Assembly: GCA_045598705.1 (NCBI GenBank)
Contig: JAZLMM010000046.1
Coordinates: 39,582 to 103,581 of the forward strand
Source: Scatonaster sp045598705
Lineage (GTDB): Bacteria; Bacillota; Clostridia; Saccharofermentanales; Saccharofermentanaceae
Direction of reading: 5' to 3'
Length of the DNA stretch: 64,000 nt
The notes under the pieces were generated by a model. The model did no database searches and had not been told where the DNA came from. It saw nothing but the letters and a program-made list of their open reading frames with translations. The number at the start of each line of letters is the position of its first letter. The stretch's first letter is position 1. Below, piece by piece: positions 25,330 to 34,079 of the stretch. Position numbers and translations under genes: made by a program.

Positions 25330-26259
25330 ATGCCTTATTCGAGTGTTTTTCTCACAGAAATCATCAAGTACTTCAATCTGGAACAGGTCTATGCACCGGC
25401 AGATCTCGAGAAAGTCAGAATACACGTTGCAGACGTAACCCGTCCAGGCCTACAGCTGGCAGGATATTATGATCATTTCGGACCAGACCGTATCCAGCTG
25501 ATCGGTAACATGGAGCATGCCTATCTGGACAAGCTTACATCCGAACAGCGTGAACAACGTCTGGCGGCGCTCTTCGACAAGAATATTCCATGCTTGATTC
25601 TGACAAGAAATCACGTGGCCCACGATGAATTGATTCGTGTAGCGGAGAAGACCGGCATCCCGGTACTTCGCACACACCAGGCTACGAGTGAATTTATGAG
25701 CTCGCTGGTTAAATATCTGAATGTGGAACTTGCGCCTCGCATCTCCATGCACGGTGTACTCGTCGAGGTAAATGGTGAAGGTATTCTAATCCTTGGTGAG
25801 AGCGGTGTTGGTAAATCTGAGACGGCGCTGGAGATTGTTAAGCGTGGTCATCGACTGATTGCAGACGATCAAGTAGAGATCCGCCGTGTATCGGAGACGA
25901 CGCTTCTGGGTCGTGCACCGGAAGTCATCCGACATCTGATTGAGATTCGTGGCATTGGTATTCTGGATGTTAAAGAATTGTACGGTGTTTCTTCTGTTAA
26001 GCTTCAGGAGAACATCGACTTCGTAATCAATCTGGAACTTTGGGATGAGAAGAAGACATACGACCGTCTGGGCATTACTGATGAGACAACGGATATCCTG
26101 GGAATCAAGGTGCCGTCCATCACGATCCCGGTTGGACCTGGCCGAAATCTGGCCATTATCGTTGAAGCGGCTGCGATCAACTACCGTGTCAAGAAGATGG
26201 GTTATAATGCGGCCAAAGATCTGGTTACTCGAGTCTTTCCAGGCGGATTGAATCCTTAA
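25330..26259 (+). CDS. hprK: HPr kinase/phosphorylase
   Basis: 309 residues, the normal length. The N-terminal domain is followed by the catalytic domain with P-loop GESGVGKSE (about 157-165), the downstream LIADDQVEI and the HprK signature EIRGIGILDVKELYG. It phosphorylates Ser46 of HPr and so links sugar uptake to CcpA-type carbon catabolite control in Firmicutes. It heads the hprK-murB-rapZ-whiA cluster with short gaps, so one transcript is likely, from the extended -10 at 25286-25294. GGAGGAG precedes ATG 25330. Confidence 0.95.
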   Translation: MPYSSVFLTEIIKYFNLEQVYAPADLEKVRIHVADVTRPGLQLAGYYDHFGPDRIQLIGNMEHAYLDKLTSEQREQRLAALFDKNIPCLILTRNHVAHDELIRVAEKTGIPVLRTHQATSEFMSSLVKYLNVELAPRISMHGVLVEVNGEGILILGESGVGKSETALEIVKRGHRLIADDQVEIRRVSETTLLGRAPEVIRHLIEIRGIGILDVKELYGVSSVKLQENIDFVINLELWDEKKTYDRLGITDETTDILGIKVPSITIPVGPGRNLAIIVEAAAINYRVKKMGYNAAKDLVTRVFPGGLNP

Positions 26260-26294
26260 ATCATCCGAGCGAGTATACGAAGGGGGAACATTAC

Positions 26295-27263
26295 ATGAAG
26301 ATAGACAGCAATACGATTGAGGCTTTCAAGCGGAAGCTGGTCGATGCTGGAATGGTAGAACTTGCAAAGGGCATTCGTTTGGATGAACCCATGAAACTGC
26401 ATACGTCTTTCCGAGTAGGAGGACCTGCGGATCTCTATGCTACACCTTCACGCACGGAAGAGATTCTAGCGCTGATTGATGCAGCCAACATGTTACGTAT
26501 CCCATACTTTCTCATGGGCAATGGTTCCAATCTGGTCATTTCGGATGAGGGTATGGAAGGACTTGTCATTCATTTGAGTGAACCTTTCTCGAGTATTGAG
26601 GCGAAACCAGATGCACAGCAACCTGGTACAGAAATCATTCGGGTGTCTGCAGGAACTTTACTGATTAGACTGGCTTCTTTTGCCACGAAGGCAGGATTGA
26701 GCGGACTGGAGTTCGCTTCCGGTATTCCTGGTTCGGTCGGTGGAGCGGTGTTCATGAATGCAGGCGCCTACGATCACGACATTTCTGAAGTGATCGAGGA
26801 AGTGACATATATCACACTGGACGGCGAAGTGAAGAGTAAGAAGAACGAAGAACTCCAGTTCGGTTATCGAAATAGTATGTTCATGACGGAGGGCGGCATC
26901 ATATTGGAAGCGTTGGTTCGTCTGAAACGAGGCAATCGGGAAGAGATTGAAGAACAGGTGCGCACTTATTCGGAGAAACGTACGAAGTCTCAACCACTGA
27001 ATTTCCCGAGTGCCGGCAGTATGTTCAAGCGTCCGAGCGGACACTATACCGGTGCACTGATCGAACAGTGTGGACTGAAGGGCACATCCATTGGTGGCGC
27101 ACAGGTTTCGGAGAAACATGCGGGATTCGTCATAAATAAGGGCGATGCGACGGCGAAAGACATTGATGAATTAGTAAAGAAGATTCAGAAAGAGGTCAAA
27201 GCGAAGTTCGATGTGGATCTGGAACACGAAGTGAGATTCATCGGAAGAGGATTCTCTTCCTAA
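26295..27263 (+). CDS. murB: UDP-N-acetylenolpyruvoylglucosamine reductase
   Basis: 322 residues. The FAD-binding part has TSFRVGGPADLY, GNGSNLVISDEG and ASGIPGSVGGAVFMNAGAY. The C-terminal type IIb-like domain has the catalytic Ser in FPSAGSMFKRP and the final ISEKHAGFVINKGDAT-like stretch (VSEKHAGFV here). It reduces enolpyruvyl-UDP-GlcNAc to UDP-MurNAc, the second committed step of peptidoglycan precursor synthesis. AGGGGGA lies upstream of ATG 26295. The position between hprK and rapZ is common in Clostridia. Confidence 0.95.
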   Translation: MKIDSNTIEAFKRKLVDAGMVELAKGIRLDEPMKLHTSFRVGGPADLYATPSRTEEILALIDAANMLRIPYFLMGNGSNLVISDEGMEGLVIHLSEPFSSIEAKPDAQQPGTEIIRVSAGTLLIRLASFATKAGLSGLEFASGIPGSVGGAVFMNAGAYDHDISEVIEEVTYITLDGEVKSKKNEELQFGYRNSMFMTEGGIILEALVRLKRGNREEIEEQVRTYSEKRTKSQPLNFPSAGSMFKRPSGHYTGALIEQCGLKGTSIGGAQVSEKHAGFVINKGDATAKDIDELVKKIQKEVKAKFDVDLEHEVRFIGRGFSS

Positions 27264-27285
27264 TATTGAAGGAGAAGGTGGAAGC

Positions 27286-28185
27286 ATGGATGTCATTATT
27301 CTGACAGGTATGTCTGGCGCCGGGAAGAGCCAGGCAGCACATTTTCTAGAAGATCAGGGATATTTCTGTATCGATAATCTTCCACCGATGGTTCTGCCGG
27401 AACTGGTGCGAACCTTCTTGAAAGGTCAGGGCGGTGAAGGCTTCGCTATCAATAAGCTCGCTTTCGTGGTGGATATTCGAAGCAAAGAATTTCTGAAAGA
27501 CTTTGGCAAAGCACTCACTGAGTTGGAGAAACTGGAGTCGCCGTATCGGATCATTTTCCTTGAGGCCAACGACCATGTGCTGGTGAGCCGTTATCGCCAG
27601 ACGAGAAGAAAACATCCGCTGTCTGACGGGATGTCACTTGTCGAAGCCATTGAGAAAGAGCGTGCGCTGATGCGAGGCATTCGTGCACGCGCAACACACA
27701 TTATCGATACATCGATGATTGCGTTGAGCGCGCTGCGTGATGAATTGCAGTATATCATTGAGATTGAAGATGAAATGACGATGGACATTCATGTGGAGTC
27801 CTTCGGATTCAAGTATGGTATTCCGGGTGACAGTGATGTGACTTGTGATGTGCGTTTCCTGCCGAACCCGTTTTATATTCCGGAATTGAAGATGCTCTGC
27901 GGTAAGGACCAGGGAATCATTGATTTTCTGGAGTCCCACGAAGAGACGGAAGAATACTATAAGAAGATGATGGATCTGCTTTGCTTCTCGGTTCCACTTT
28001 ATATCCGTGAGGGCAAAGCCCGTCTGTCGATTGGTGTAGGCTGTACCGGCGGACGTCACCGCTCCGTCTATTTCGCAGAACGACTCGCAGCCGGACTGAA
28101 GGCGGCCGGCTACCGAGTGTCTCTCCACCACCGTGATATTGAGAAAGATCCGCGCTATTCACGCATTGAGGATAAGAAAGCATGA
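27286..28185 (+). CDS. rapZ: RapZ/YvcJ-family nucleotide-binding protein
   Basis: 299 residues, standard for the family. The P-loop is TGMSGAGKS (7-15), followed by FCIDNLPP, and the C-terminal domain has GCTGGRHRSV, the most conserved segment. In enterobacteria RapZ steers decay of the GlmZ small RNA; in Firmicutes YvcJ binds nucleotides and its role is less clear. The stop overlaps the whiA start (ATGA). In many Firmicutes yvcK lies between rapZ and whiA; here it does not. Confidence 0.94.
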   Translation: MDVIILTGMSGAGKSQAAHFLEDQGYFCIDNLPPMVLPELVRTFLKGQGGEGFAINKLAFVVDIRSKEFLKDFGKALTELEKLESPYRIIFLEANDHVLVSRYRQTRRKHPLSDGMSLVEAIEKERALMRGIRARATHIIDTSMIALSALRDELQYIIEIEDEMTMDIHVESFGFKYGIPGDSDVTCDVRFLPNPFYIPELKMLCGKDQGIIDFLESHEETEEYYKKMMDLLCFSVPLYIREGKARLSIGVGCTGGRHRSVYFAERLAAGLKAAGYRVSLHHRDIEKDPRYSRIEDKKA

Positions 28186-29081
28186 GTGCGGAGACGTATT
28201 CTCAGAGAATCAAGTCGGATATTCGTAAAACATCCTATAAGACCAAAGAAGAGTGGGCGGCCGAGATGGCGGCCCTCTGCCTATGTAGTGGTTTTGCCGA
28301 GGACATGATTGAGGATGTCATCCATGTTCACTGCACGAGTGAAGAGGTGGCACAGCGACTCCTTCAGGATGCGAAGAACAGCCAGCTTTCTATGGCCGCG
28401 CAAGGTCCTAACCGAATCGGACGCCGCGGCGGAAGCGTGTACGAAGTGCTTCTCCCAGCGATTGAATTCGAAAATTTCATTACGCCGTACCTGATGCCGG
28501 ACGTGATTGCGGATGAGATCTCGGCAGATGAATCCTTGCGCCGCGCGATGCTGCGTGGGGCGTTCATGGCGCGTGGGTCAATGAGCGATCCGAACTTGCG
28601 ATTCCGAATGGAGATCCTCTGTAAGACGGATGCATTTGTTAAAATGCTCGTGCTGCTTATGCACGCTGAGAATATCCAGCCGTCGACGCGTGTGCTCGAT
28701 ACCACATGGTCAATCTACTTCAAGAAAATGGACGAAATCTGTGATTTCCTAGTCATCCTCGGGGCAGTAAGCCTGATGTTCGAACTTCAGAATATTCGTG
28801 CCCAGCACGAGGTGAACCGGCTGGTGGCTCGCTCGGTCAACCTAGATAACTGGACCATGCAGCAGCAGTCAGAGGCAAGTGCGAAGCGTACGCAGAAGCT
28901 GGAGGCACTCTTGGCGTCGGATCAAGCGGCCAGAATTCCGAAGGAATTGCTGGAGGTAGCACGTATCCATATCGACAATCCGGGACTTTCCTTGACGGAG
29001 CTTGGTAAACTGATGGATCCACCAATCAGCAAGTCCGGCATGAATCACCGCCTTCGTAAATTGATGGACCTGCTTGATTAA
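28182..29081 (+). CDS. whiA: WhiA-family DNA-binding protein
   Basis: 299 residues. The N-terminal LAGLIDADG-like domain (with LRGAFMARGSMSDPN) lacks endonuclease residues, as usual. The C-terminal helix-turn-helix is clear: LEVARIHIDNPGLSLTELG, then PPISKSGMNHRLRKL. WhiA is a sporulation regulator in Streptomyces and affects cell division and chromosome segregation in Firmicutes. ATG 28182 overlaps the rapZ stop. No terminator is obvious in the 145-nt gap before the PadR operon. Confidence 0.94.
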   Translation: MSAETYSQRIKSDIRKTSYKTKEEWAAEMAALCLCSGFAEDMIEDVIHVHCTSEEVAQRLLQDAKNSQLSMAAQGPNRIGRRGGSVYEVLLPAIEFENFITPYLMPDVIADEISADESLRRAMLRGAFMARGSMSDPNLRFRMEILCKTDAFVKMLVLLMHAENIQPSTRVLDTTWSIYFKKMDEICDFLVILGAVSLMFELQNIRAQHEVNRLVARSVNLDNWTMQQQSEASAKRTQKLEALLASDQAARIPKELLEVARIHIDNPGLSLTELGKLMDPPISKSGMNHRLRKLMDLLD

Positions 29082-29108
29082 CCCTTCCTATCTTTCTATG
29101 GCATCGTA

Positions 29109-29138
29109 TTGACATATTATTTAATACCAGTCTATAAT
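29109..29138 (+). promoter_or_regulatory. Promoter of the PadR-HAAS operon
   Basis: TTGACA (29109-29114), 18-nt spacer, TATAAT (29133-29138): near-perfect sigma-A promoter. A dyad just downstream probably covers the transcript start region. Confidence 0.85.
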
Positions 29139-29161
29139 CAGTATTGTTGAATATACAGTAG

Positions 29162-29189
29162 TGAACATGATTCAATAATTCCATGTTCA
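29162..29189 (+). promoter_or_regulatory. Candidate PadR operator (inverted repeat)
   Basis: TGAACATG (29162-29169) and CATGTTCA (29182-29189) are a perfect 8-bp inverted repeat with 12 nt between. An outer pair TGAATAT (29148-29154) and ATATTCA (29192-29198) surrounds it. PadR regulators often repress their own operon by binding such dyads near the promoter, so this is the best candidate site. It could also form an RNA hairpin in the leader. Confidence 0.55.
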
Positions 29190-29226
29190 GCATATTCACG
29201 AATGAAGAAAAGGAGGAGACGTGCAA

Positions 29227-29544
29227 ATGAATGTGCAGTTCAAGAAAGGCGTGCTGGATCTGTGTGTACTAGCGATGCTCAAGGATAGCGACCGATACGG
29301 ATATGAATTGGCCAGTACATTGTCCGAGACGATTAAAATTTCAGACGGCACCGTATATCCGCTTCTGAGAAAACTCGCAAGTGACGGTCTGGTGGCCTCT
29401 TATCTACAGGAATCACAGAGTGGCCCGCCGAGGAAATACTACAGCTTGACGGCATCGGGCAAGATCCGTCTCCAGGAATTACTGGATGACTGGAATGCTT
29501 TTACCGCAAGCGTAAATAAAATCGTAGGAGGAAGAGATGCATGA
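29227..29544 (+). CDS. PadR-family transcriptional regulator
   Basis: 105 residues. The winged helix-turn-helix is typical of short PadR proteins: VQFKKGVLDLCVLAMLK, DRYGYELASTL, DGTVYPLLRKLASDGLV, then RKYYSLTASGKIRLQEL. Such proteins are dimeric repressors, often sensing drugs or envelope stress. ATG 29227 is eight to ten bases from AGGAGGAG; a GTG at 29221 is an alternative start. The stop overlaps the HAAS gene (ATGA). PadR plus HAAS/DUF1700 membrane protein is a recurrent Firmicutes pairing. Confidence 0.9.
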   Translation: MNVQFKKGVLDLCVLAMLKDSDRYGYELASTLSETIKISDGTVYPLLRKLASDGLVASYLQESQSGPPRKYYSLTASGKIRLQELLDDWNAFTASVNKIVGGRDA

Positions 29545-30365
29545 ATAAGAATGAATATATTTCAGCACTGCGTTCGCAGCTGCGTAGACTTCCTTCCAAT
29601 GATGTCGATGAGATTGTGAAGGAGTTCGAGGCGCATTTCGATATGGGTATTGCAGATGGCAAGACCGAGTTCGAGATTGCACAGAAACTGGGCTCACCGG
29701 AAGAAGTTGCTCAGTACTATCTGAGTGATGAGGTGCCGCAGTTCGAGATGAAGAATGATGGAGATACTACAGTCGCAAACTTCCCAATTATTCCGGTCAA
29801 GACCGGTTGGGTGATCGATCGCGGCATAGGCCCGCAGACTGCAGCTGGCTTCGCCAACGGACAGTACGCAAGACCTGTGAATAACCAACCACCGAAGCCG
29901 GAATCAAGTGATGTGCCGAATGCACACGTTGGTGCGAAAGCAAAGGAGACATATGAAGATGTTGGCCCGCAGGGACAGAAGAATATTCCGCTACCTCCAT
30001 ATCCGGAGTATCCTTCACAGAATCCTAATCGTGAAGTGAAGCAGCCGAAGGATTGTCACATCCTATTCGCATGGCTCTTTACCATCTTCGTATTTATTCC
30101 TGTATGGATACTGGCCCTCGCATTGGTACTTCTGCTGATTGCAGCACCGATCGGACTTGGCGCACTCTGCGTATTGCTCTTTACATGGGTGCCGGGTATG
30201 TCGGTTGGCGTAGGCGGAACAGTCTGCCTGGCGATTGCTTCGGCATTTGCGGCGATTGGCGCGGCATTCGTAGCTTTCTTTGCCATCAAGGGCTTCGTAC
30301 TAGGAACGATTGCTTATATTCGTTACATTGCGAGCGGATGTAAGTCGAAAGGAGGCAATGTATGA
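29541..30365 (+). CDS. HAAS-domain (DUF1700) membrane protein
   Basis: 274 residues. The N-terminal ~65 residues form the HAAS signalling domain: NEYISALRSQLRRLP, then EFEAHFDMGIADGKTE and LGSPEEVAQYYL. A Pro-rich linker (~90-165) leads to three or four membrane segments (~172-265). HAAS proteins are thought to transmit signals with PadR partners, but the mechanism is not settled. ATG 29541 overlaps padR; the stop overlaps the next small gene. Likely one three-gene operon. Confidence 0.85.
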   Translation: MNKNEYISALRSQLRRLPSNDVDEIVKEFEAHFDMGIADGKTEFEIAQKLGSPEEVAQYYLSDEVPQFEMKNDGDTTVANFPIIPVKTGWVIDRGIGPQTAAGFANGQYARPVNNQPPKPESSDVPNAHVGAKAKETYEDVGPQGQKNIPLPPYPEYPSQNPNREVKQPKDCHILFAWLFTIFVFIPVWILALALVLLLIAAPIGLGALCVLLFTWVPGMSVGVGGTVCLAIASAFAAIGAAFVAFFAIKGFVLGTIAYIRYIASGCKSKGGNV

Positions 30366-30667
30366 GAAAAGGAACTGCTGTATGTATTGTGATCATGGTG
30401 CTGAGCTTTGTTCTGTCCCTGATCTTCCTGTTCGCCAGTGCCACGATGTATATTGCGACCGGTACCAAAGAGGTGGCGGAACACATAATTTCTGGTGACG
30501 TCACGAAGTGGTTCGGTAAATTCGACGGTATAGATGTGGATAAGAATGGCGTAACCGTTGACCTGCCAGGTCTCGACATTGTTGCGGATGATGAGGGCGT
30601 GGACTTCGACTTCCTGTTCATCCACGTCAACACAAGAGATACTGACGAAGAGAAGGCGGATAACTAA
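30362..30667 (+). CDS. Small single-span membrane protein
   Basis: 101 residues. One membrane helix (~7-30, VCIVIMVLSFVLSLIFLFASA) and a ~70-residue, acidic extracytoplasmic part (VTVDLPGLDIVADDEGVDF). I do not recognise the family. The ATGA overlap with the HAAS gene and the AAGGAGG before ATG 30362 support a real gene. In related operons the third protein often carries a DUF4097/LiaF-like adhesin domain; this one is too short for that. Confidence 0.72.
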   Translation: MRKGTAVCIVIMVLSFVLSLIFLFASATMYIATGTKEVAEHIISGDVTKWFGKFDGIDVDKNGVTVDLPGLDIVADDEGVDFDFLFIHVNTRDTDEEKADN

Positions 30668-30683
30668 ATAGATGTGAGGAATT

Positions 30684-30794
30684 CTTCCGGTCAAGGAGAC
30701 TTCGGGCGCCAATTCATTGACACCGAAGGACCGGAGGGAAGAGACTGAAGGAGGACGGGAGTCGTCTCGATTGCGAGACGGCTCCTCTCTTTTT
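30684..30794 (+). terminator. Tandem hairpins ending the PadR operon
   Basis: The first hairpin pairs CTTCCGGTC (30684-30692) and CTTCGG (30700-30705) with CCGAAG (30723-30728) and GACCGGAG (30729-30736), leaving a 7-nt bulge. The second, stronger one (GGGAGTCGTCTCG, 30757-30769, with CGAGACGGCTCC, 30774-30785) is followed by TCTCTTTTT and is a clear intrinsic terminator. Confidence 0.82.
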
Positions 30795-30804
30795 CGCAAA
30801 AATC

Positions 30805-30833
30805 TTGACATTGTGGATTTTTCGCCGCATAAT
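30805..30833 (+). promoter_or_regulatory. Promoter of T-box leader
   Basis: TTGACA (30805-30810), 17 nt, CATAAT (30828-30833), directly after the PadR-operon terminator and just before the T-box stem I. Confidence 0.85.
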
Positions 30834-30840
30834 CTGCTTA

Positions 30841-31170
30841 TCTGTTATAGATGAAATGCGTTGACGGAGAAAAGTAGCGATTGGAAGTCGTACAGGGCGT
30901 GTGGGCCTAGATTGAGAGCCTACATACGAACGGAGAATCAGACGAAGTTCCCTCCCGAGCAGATTCGCTGAACATTGTAGTTCCGTGAAGCGGAGTGATA
31001 AGTAGGTGAATACGGTGTTGCTCACCGTTACGAGGAGCAGAGGCTGATAGGCCTTGTAAGTGCGAGTGGTTTTCCAGAACATATGGAAACATTCGAAAAT
31101 GGGTGGTACCGCGAAATTGTTTATTCGTCCCATTGCTGTTTTGTAGGAGAACGGCGATGGGCTTTTTTGT
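30841..31170 (+). promoter_or_regulatory. T-box riboswitch leader, candidate Phe (UUC) specifier
   Basis: The T-box sequence GGGTGGTACCGCG (31101-31113) and its pairing partner CGTCCCAT form the antiterminator; the UGGU bulge would pair with an uncharged tRNA ending in ACCA. The alternative terminator pairs CCCATTGCTGTT (near 31129) with AACGGCGATGGG and ends in TTTTTT (near 31163). Stem I begins near GACGGAGAAAAGTAGC. In many T-boxes the specifier follows GAA plus one base; here GAAG-TTC (codon 30948-30950) before CCTCCCGAGC points to phenylalanine. Reading the specifier as GTT (Val) is the main alternative. Uncharged tRNA would allow transcription of the ligase gene downstream. Confidence 0.88.
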
Positions 31171-31200
31171 TGCCGTTCATGCGAAAGGAAGGTATGTAAA

Positions 31201-32523
31201 ATGAGAAGAGAATCGAGAAGCTGGATCTGGAATCCAAAGGCCGAGTGCATGTCCGATGACGAACGTGCGAAGGTGCAAAGTGAGCGTCTCATCAACTGCG
31301 TGAACCGTATGTACGAGCATGTGCCGTACTACAGAAAGAGAATGGAAGAGAAGGGTGTGGAACCCGGCGATATCAAGAGCATCGCTGATCTACCGAAGCT
31401 TCCTTTCTCGGATAAATTCGATTTCCGTGATAACTATCCGTTCGGCACACTGGCTGTGCCAAGGACGGAACTGGTCCGTGTCCATGCGTCTTCCGGAACG
31501 ACCGGTAAGATGAAGGTAGTCGGCTATACGGCCAATGACGTCGAACTGTGGAATGAGGTATTGTGCCGTGCGATGGCGAGAGCAGGCGTGCAGAAGGGTG
31601 ACCTGGTGCATATTGCTTACGGATATGGACTCTTCACAGGTGGTCTGGGACCACATTTTGCCTGCGCCAAGCTTGGTGCCGTGGCAATTCCGGTGTCCGG
31701 TGGTAATACGGCACGCCAGATTCAGATTCTGCGTGAGTGGAAGCCGGAGACCATTATGTGTACACCGACTTATGCACTTCATATTGCCGACCAGCTTCAG
31801 GAAGCCGGCATCGACAAGTCCGAATTGAACTTGAAGACTGGTATTTTCGGCGCGGAAGCATGGACGACCGAGATGCGTGACCAGATTGAGGAACGCCTGA
31901 ATCTGCGAGCATTCGATATCTATGGTTTGACGGAGGTCTGTGGACCTGGTGTAGGTTGCTGCTGCGATCAGTCAGACCTGATTCATATCGAGTCTGACCA
32001 CTTCATTCCGGAAATCGTTGACCCAGAGACTGGGGAGCCGCTGCCGGAAGGCCAGTTGGGTGAACTGGTGTTCTCTTCTGTTTCTAAGGAAGGTGTGCCG
32101 CTTCTGCGTTATAACACCCATGACCTGACACGTATTTTCTATGGTAAGTGTGAATGCGGACGTACTTCTCCTCGAATTGAGAAGGTGACCGGACGTGCCG
32201 ATGACATGATGATCATCCGTGGCGTGAATGTATTCCCGTCGCAGATTGAAGCGGTCCTGCTGGCTCATAGTGAGGTTGAACCGCATTATTTAATCTATCT
32301 GGATCGTGTAAATAATCTGGATCGTGTGACCGTCAAGGTCGAGATGAATCCATCGTTCTTCTCCGACTCCATTCGTGCCATCGAGTCGACCGAGCGTATG
32401 TTGGAGGGCGAGATTGCTTCCATGACCGGTATCCATGCGAAGATCAAGTTGGTCGAGCCAAGATCCCTGCCGAGAAGTGAAGGCAAGATGAAGCGTGTCA
32501 TTGACGAACGTTTCAAGAAATAA
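31201..32523 (+). CDS. paaK: Phenylacetate-CoA ligase family protein
   Basis: 440 residues, the usual PaaK length. ANL-superfamily motifs are SSGTTGKMKVVGYT (AMP/phosphate loop), GAEAWTTEMR, DIYGLTEVCGPGVG and VTGRADDMMIIRGVNVFP, with the C-terminal Lys region RSEGKMKRV. It activates aryl-acetates (phenylacetate, indoleacetate or similar) with ATP and CoA. In anaerobes this fits the oxidation of aromatic amino acids through aryl-pyruvates, and the candidate Phe T-box upstream agrees. No iorAB (indolepyruvate ferredoxin oxidoreductase) lies beside it. AAGGAAGG precedes ATG 31201. Confidence 0.9.
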   Translation: MRRESRSWIWNPKAECMSDDERAKVQSERLINCVNRMYEHVPYYRKRMEEKGVEPGDIKSIADLPKLPFSDKFDFRDNYPFGTLAVPRTELVRVHASSGTTGKMKVVGYTANDVELWNEVLCRAMARAGVQKGDLVHIAYGYGLFTGGLGPHFACAKLGAVAIPVSGGNTARQIQILREWKPETIMCTPTYALHIADQLQEAGIDKSELNLKTGIFGAEAWTTEMRDQIEERLNLRAFDIYGLTEVCGPGVGCCCDQSDLIHIESDHFIPEIVDPETGEPLPEGQLGELVFSSVSKEGVPLLRYNTHDLTRIFYGKCECGRTSPRIEKVTGRADDMMIIRGVNVFPSQIEAVLLAHSEVEPHYLIYLDRVNNLDRVTVKVEMNPSFFSDSIRAIESTERMLEGEIASMTGIHAKIKLVEPRSLPRSEGKMKRVIDERFKK

Positions 32524-32598
32524 GTGTATAATGGATTTATTGGGCACGGGATTGGGTGCTTAGGAAATTAGGTAAATGGGATTATAGGAGGAACGACC

Positions 32599-34029
32599 AT
32601 GGCTAAGACGTTAGAGGATATTCGGAAGATGATCGAAGAGAATGGAATCGATATGATCGATTTCAAGTTGACGGATATTGACGGAAGATGGAGACATCTT
32701 GCAATTCCGGCAGAACGACTGACGGAAAGCACAATGACACAGGGTATCGGTTTTGACGGCAGTAACTATGGTTATGCTCCAGTTGAGAATAGTGATATGG
32801 TGTTCATTCCGGTCCTGGATTCTGCTGTCATCGACCGCTATTGTGGCGTGCCGACGTTGTCCATGATCGGTGATGTTCGCGTCATTGCACTTCCAGAGAA
32901 TAAGCCATTCGACCAGTATCCGAGAAATGTAGCGATTCGCGCGCTGGAATACATGAAGGAGACTGGGGTTGCGGATCAGATGATCATCGGACCAGAGTAT
33001 GAATTCTACATCTTTGACGATGTTCGTTATAAGACGAATTACTATGATATGTCGGCCAGCATCTATACGTCCCAGGCGCATTATGTTTCCGGTGATGAGA
33101 CCAACAATAACGGTTATCAGGTATTGCCTGGTGCAGGTTATCACAACAGCCTGCCGACTGATATCAGAAACGATTTGAGAAGTTCGATGTGTCTCTCCAT
33201 GAAAGATTGGGGCATCGGTGTAAAGTATCACCATCCGGAGGTCGGTGGCTCCGGCCAGATGGAGATCGAAGTTGAACTGGGTGATATGTTGAAACTTGCA
33301 GATGACACCATGGCTGCGAAATATGTCATTAAGAACGAGGCACTCCTCGAGGGCGCAACGGCTACCTTCATGCCGAAGCCTTTAGCTGAAGAAGCCGGTT
33401 CCGGTATGCATGTTCACATGCTTCTTCTGAAGGACGGTAAGCCGGTCTTCTACGATGAGAATGGCTATGCACAGTTGAGTGAGACCGCACACTGGTTCAT
33501 GGGTGGACTTCTGAAGCATGCAAGATCGATCTGCGCGATTACGAATCCGTCTACCAACTCGTATAAACGACTGATTCCAGGTTATGAAGCCCCGGTCACA
33601 ATCGGATACGCGATGAGTAATCGTTCTGCCGTTATCCGTATTCCAGCTTATGCCAAAACGCCTGAATCCAAGCGATTCGAACTTCGTAATCCGGATGCGA
33701 CATGTAACCCGTATTACGCGTATGCCGCCATCCTGATGGCCGGCCTCGACGGCATTAAGAATAAGATCGATCCACATGCCAATGGCTGGGGTCCATATGA
33801 TTTCAATCTTTATACACTTTCTGATGAGGAGAAAGCGAAGCTTACCGGACTTCCGGCATCGCTAGATGAGGCGATTCGTGCACTGGAAGAGGATCACGAT
33901 TACCTGACTGTCGGTGGTGTATTCCCGGAAAGACTTCTAAACCAGCTCATCGAGCGTAATAAGAAAGCGGCAAGTAAGATCAACAAACTTCCACATCCGA
34001 TGGAATTTGCCATGTACTACGATCTATAA
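32599..34029 (+). CDS. glnA: Glutamine synthetase, type I
   Basis: 476 residues. GSI motifs are visible: GFDGSNYGYAPVENSDM, GPEYEFYIFD (metal-binding Glu residues), GSGMHVHM, NPSTNSYKRLIPGYEAP (ATP site) and RIPAYAKTPESKRFELR. It makes glutamine from glutamate, ammonia and ATP as a dodecamer. Tyr405 in FNLYTLSDEE aligns with the adenylylation Tyr of GSI-beta enzymes; whether it is modified here is unknown, as no glnE or glnB is nearby. TAGGAGGAA precedes ATG 32599. A TATAAT at 32527-32532 may be its -10. Confidence 0.95.
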   Translation: MAKTLEDIRKMIEENGIDMIDFKLTDIDGRWRHLAIPAERLTESTMTQGIGFDGSNYGYAPVENSDMVFIPVLDSAVIDRYCGVPTLSMIGDVRVIALPENKPFDQYPRNVAIRALEYMKETGVADQMIIGPEYEFYIFDDVRYKTNYYDMSASIYTSQAHYVSGDETNNNGYQVLPGAGYHNSLPTDIRNDLRSSMCLSMKDWGIGVKYHHPEVGGSGQMEIEVELGDMLKLADDTMAAKYVIKNEALLEGATATFMPKPLAEEAGSGMHVHMLLLKDGKPVFYDENGYAQLSETAHWFMGGLLKHARSICAITNPSTNSYKRLIPGYEAPVTIGYAMSNRSAVIRIPAYAKTPESKRFELRNPDATCNPYYAYAAILMAGLDGIKNKIDPHANGWGPYDFNLYTLSDEEKAKLTGLPASLDEAIRALEEDHDYLTVGGVFPERLLNQLIERNKKAASKINKLPHPMEFAMYYDL

Positions 34030-34079
34030 GCGTTGGGAGAAGTAAATTCTCATTCGTTTTCGTAAATCGGGGGACGACT

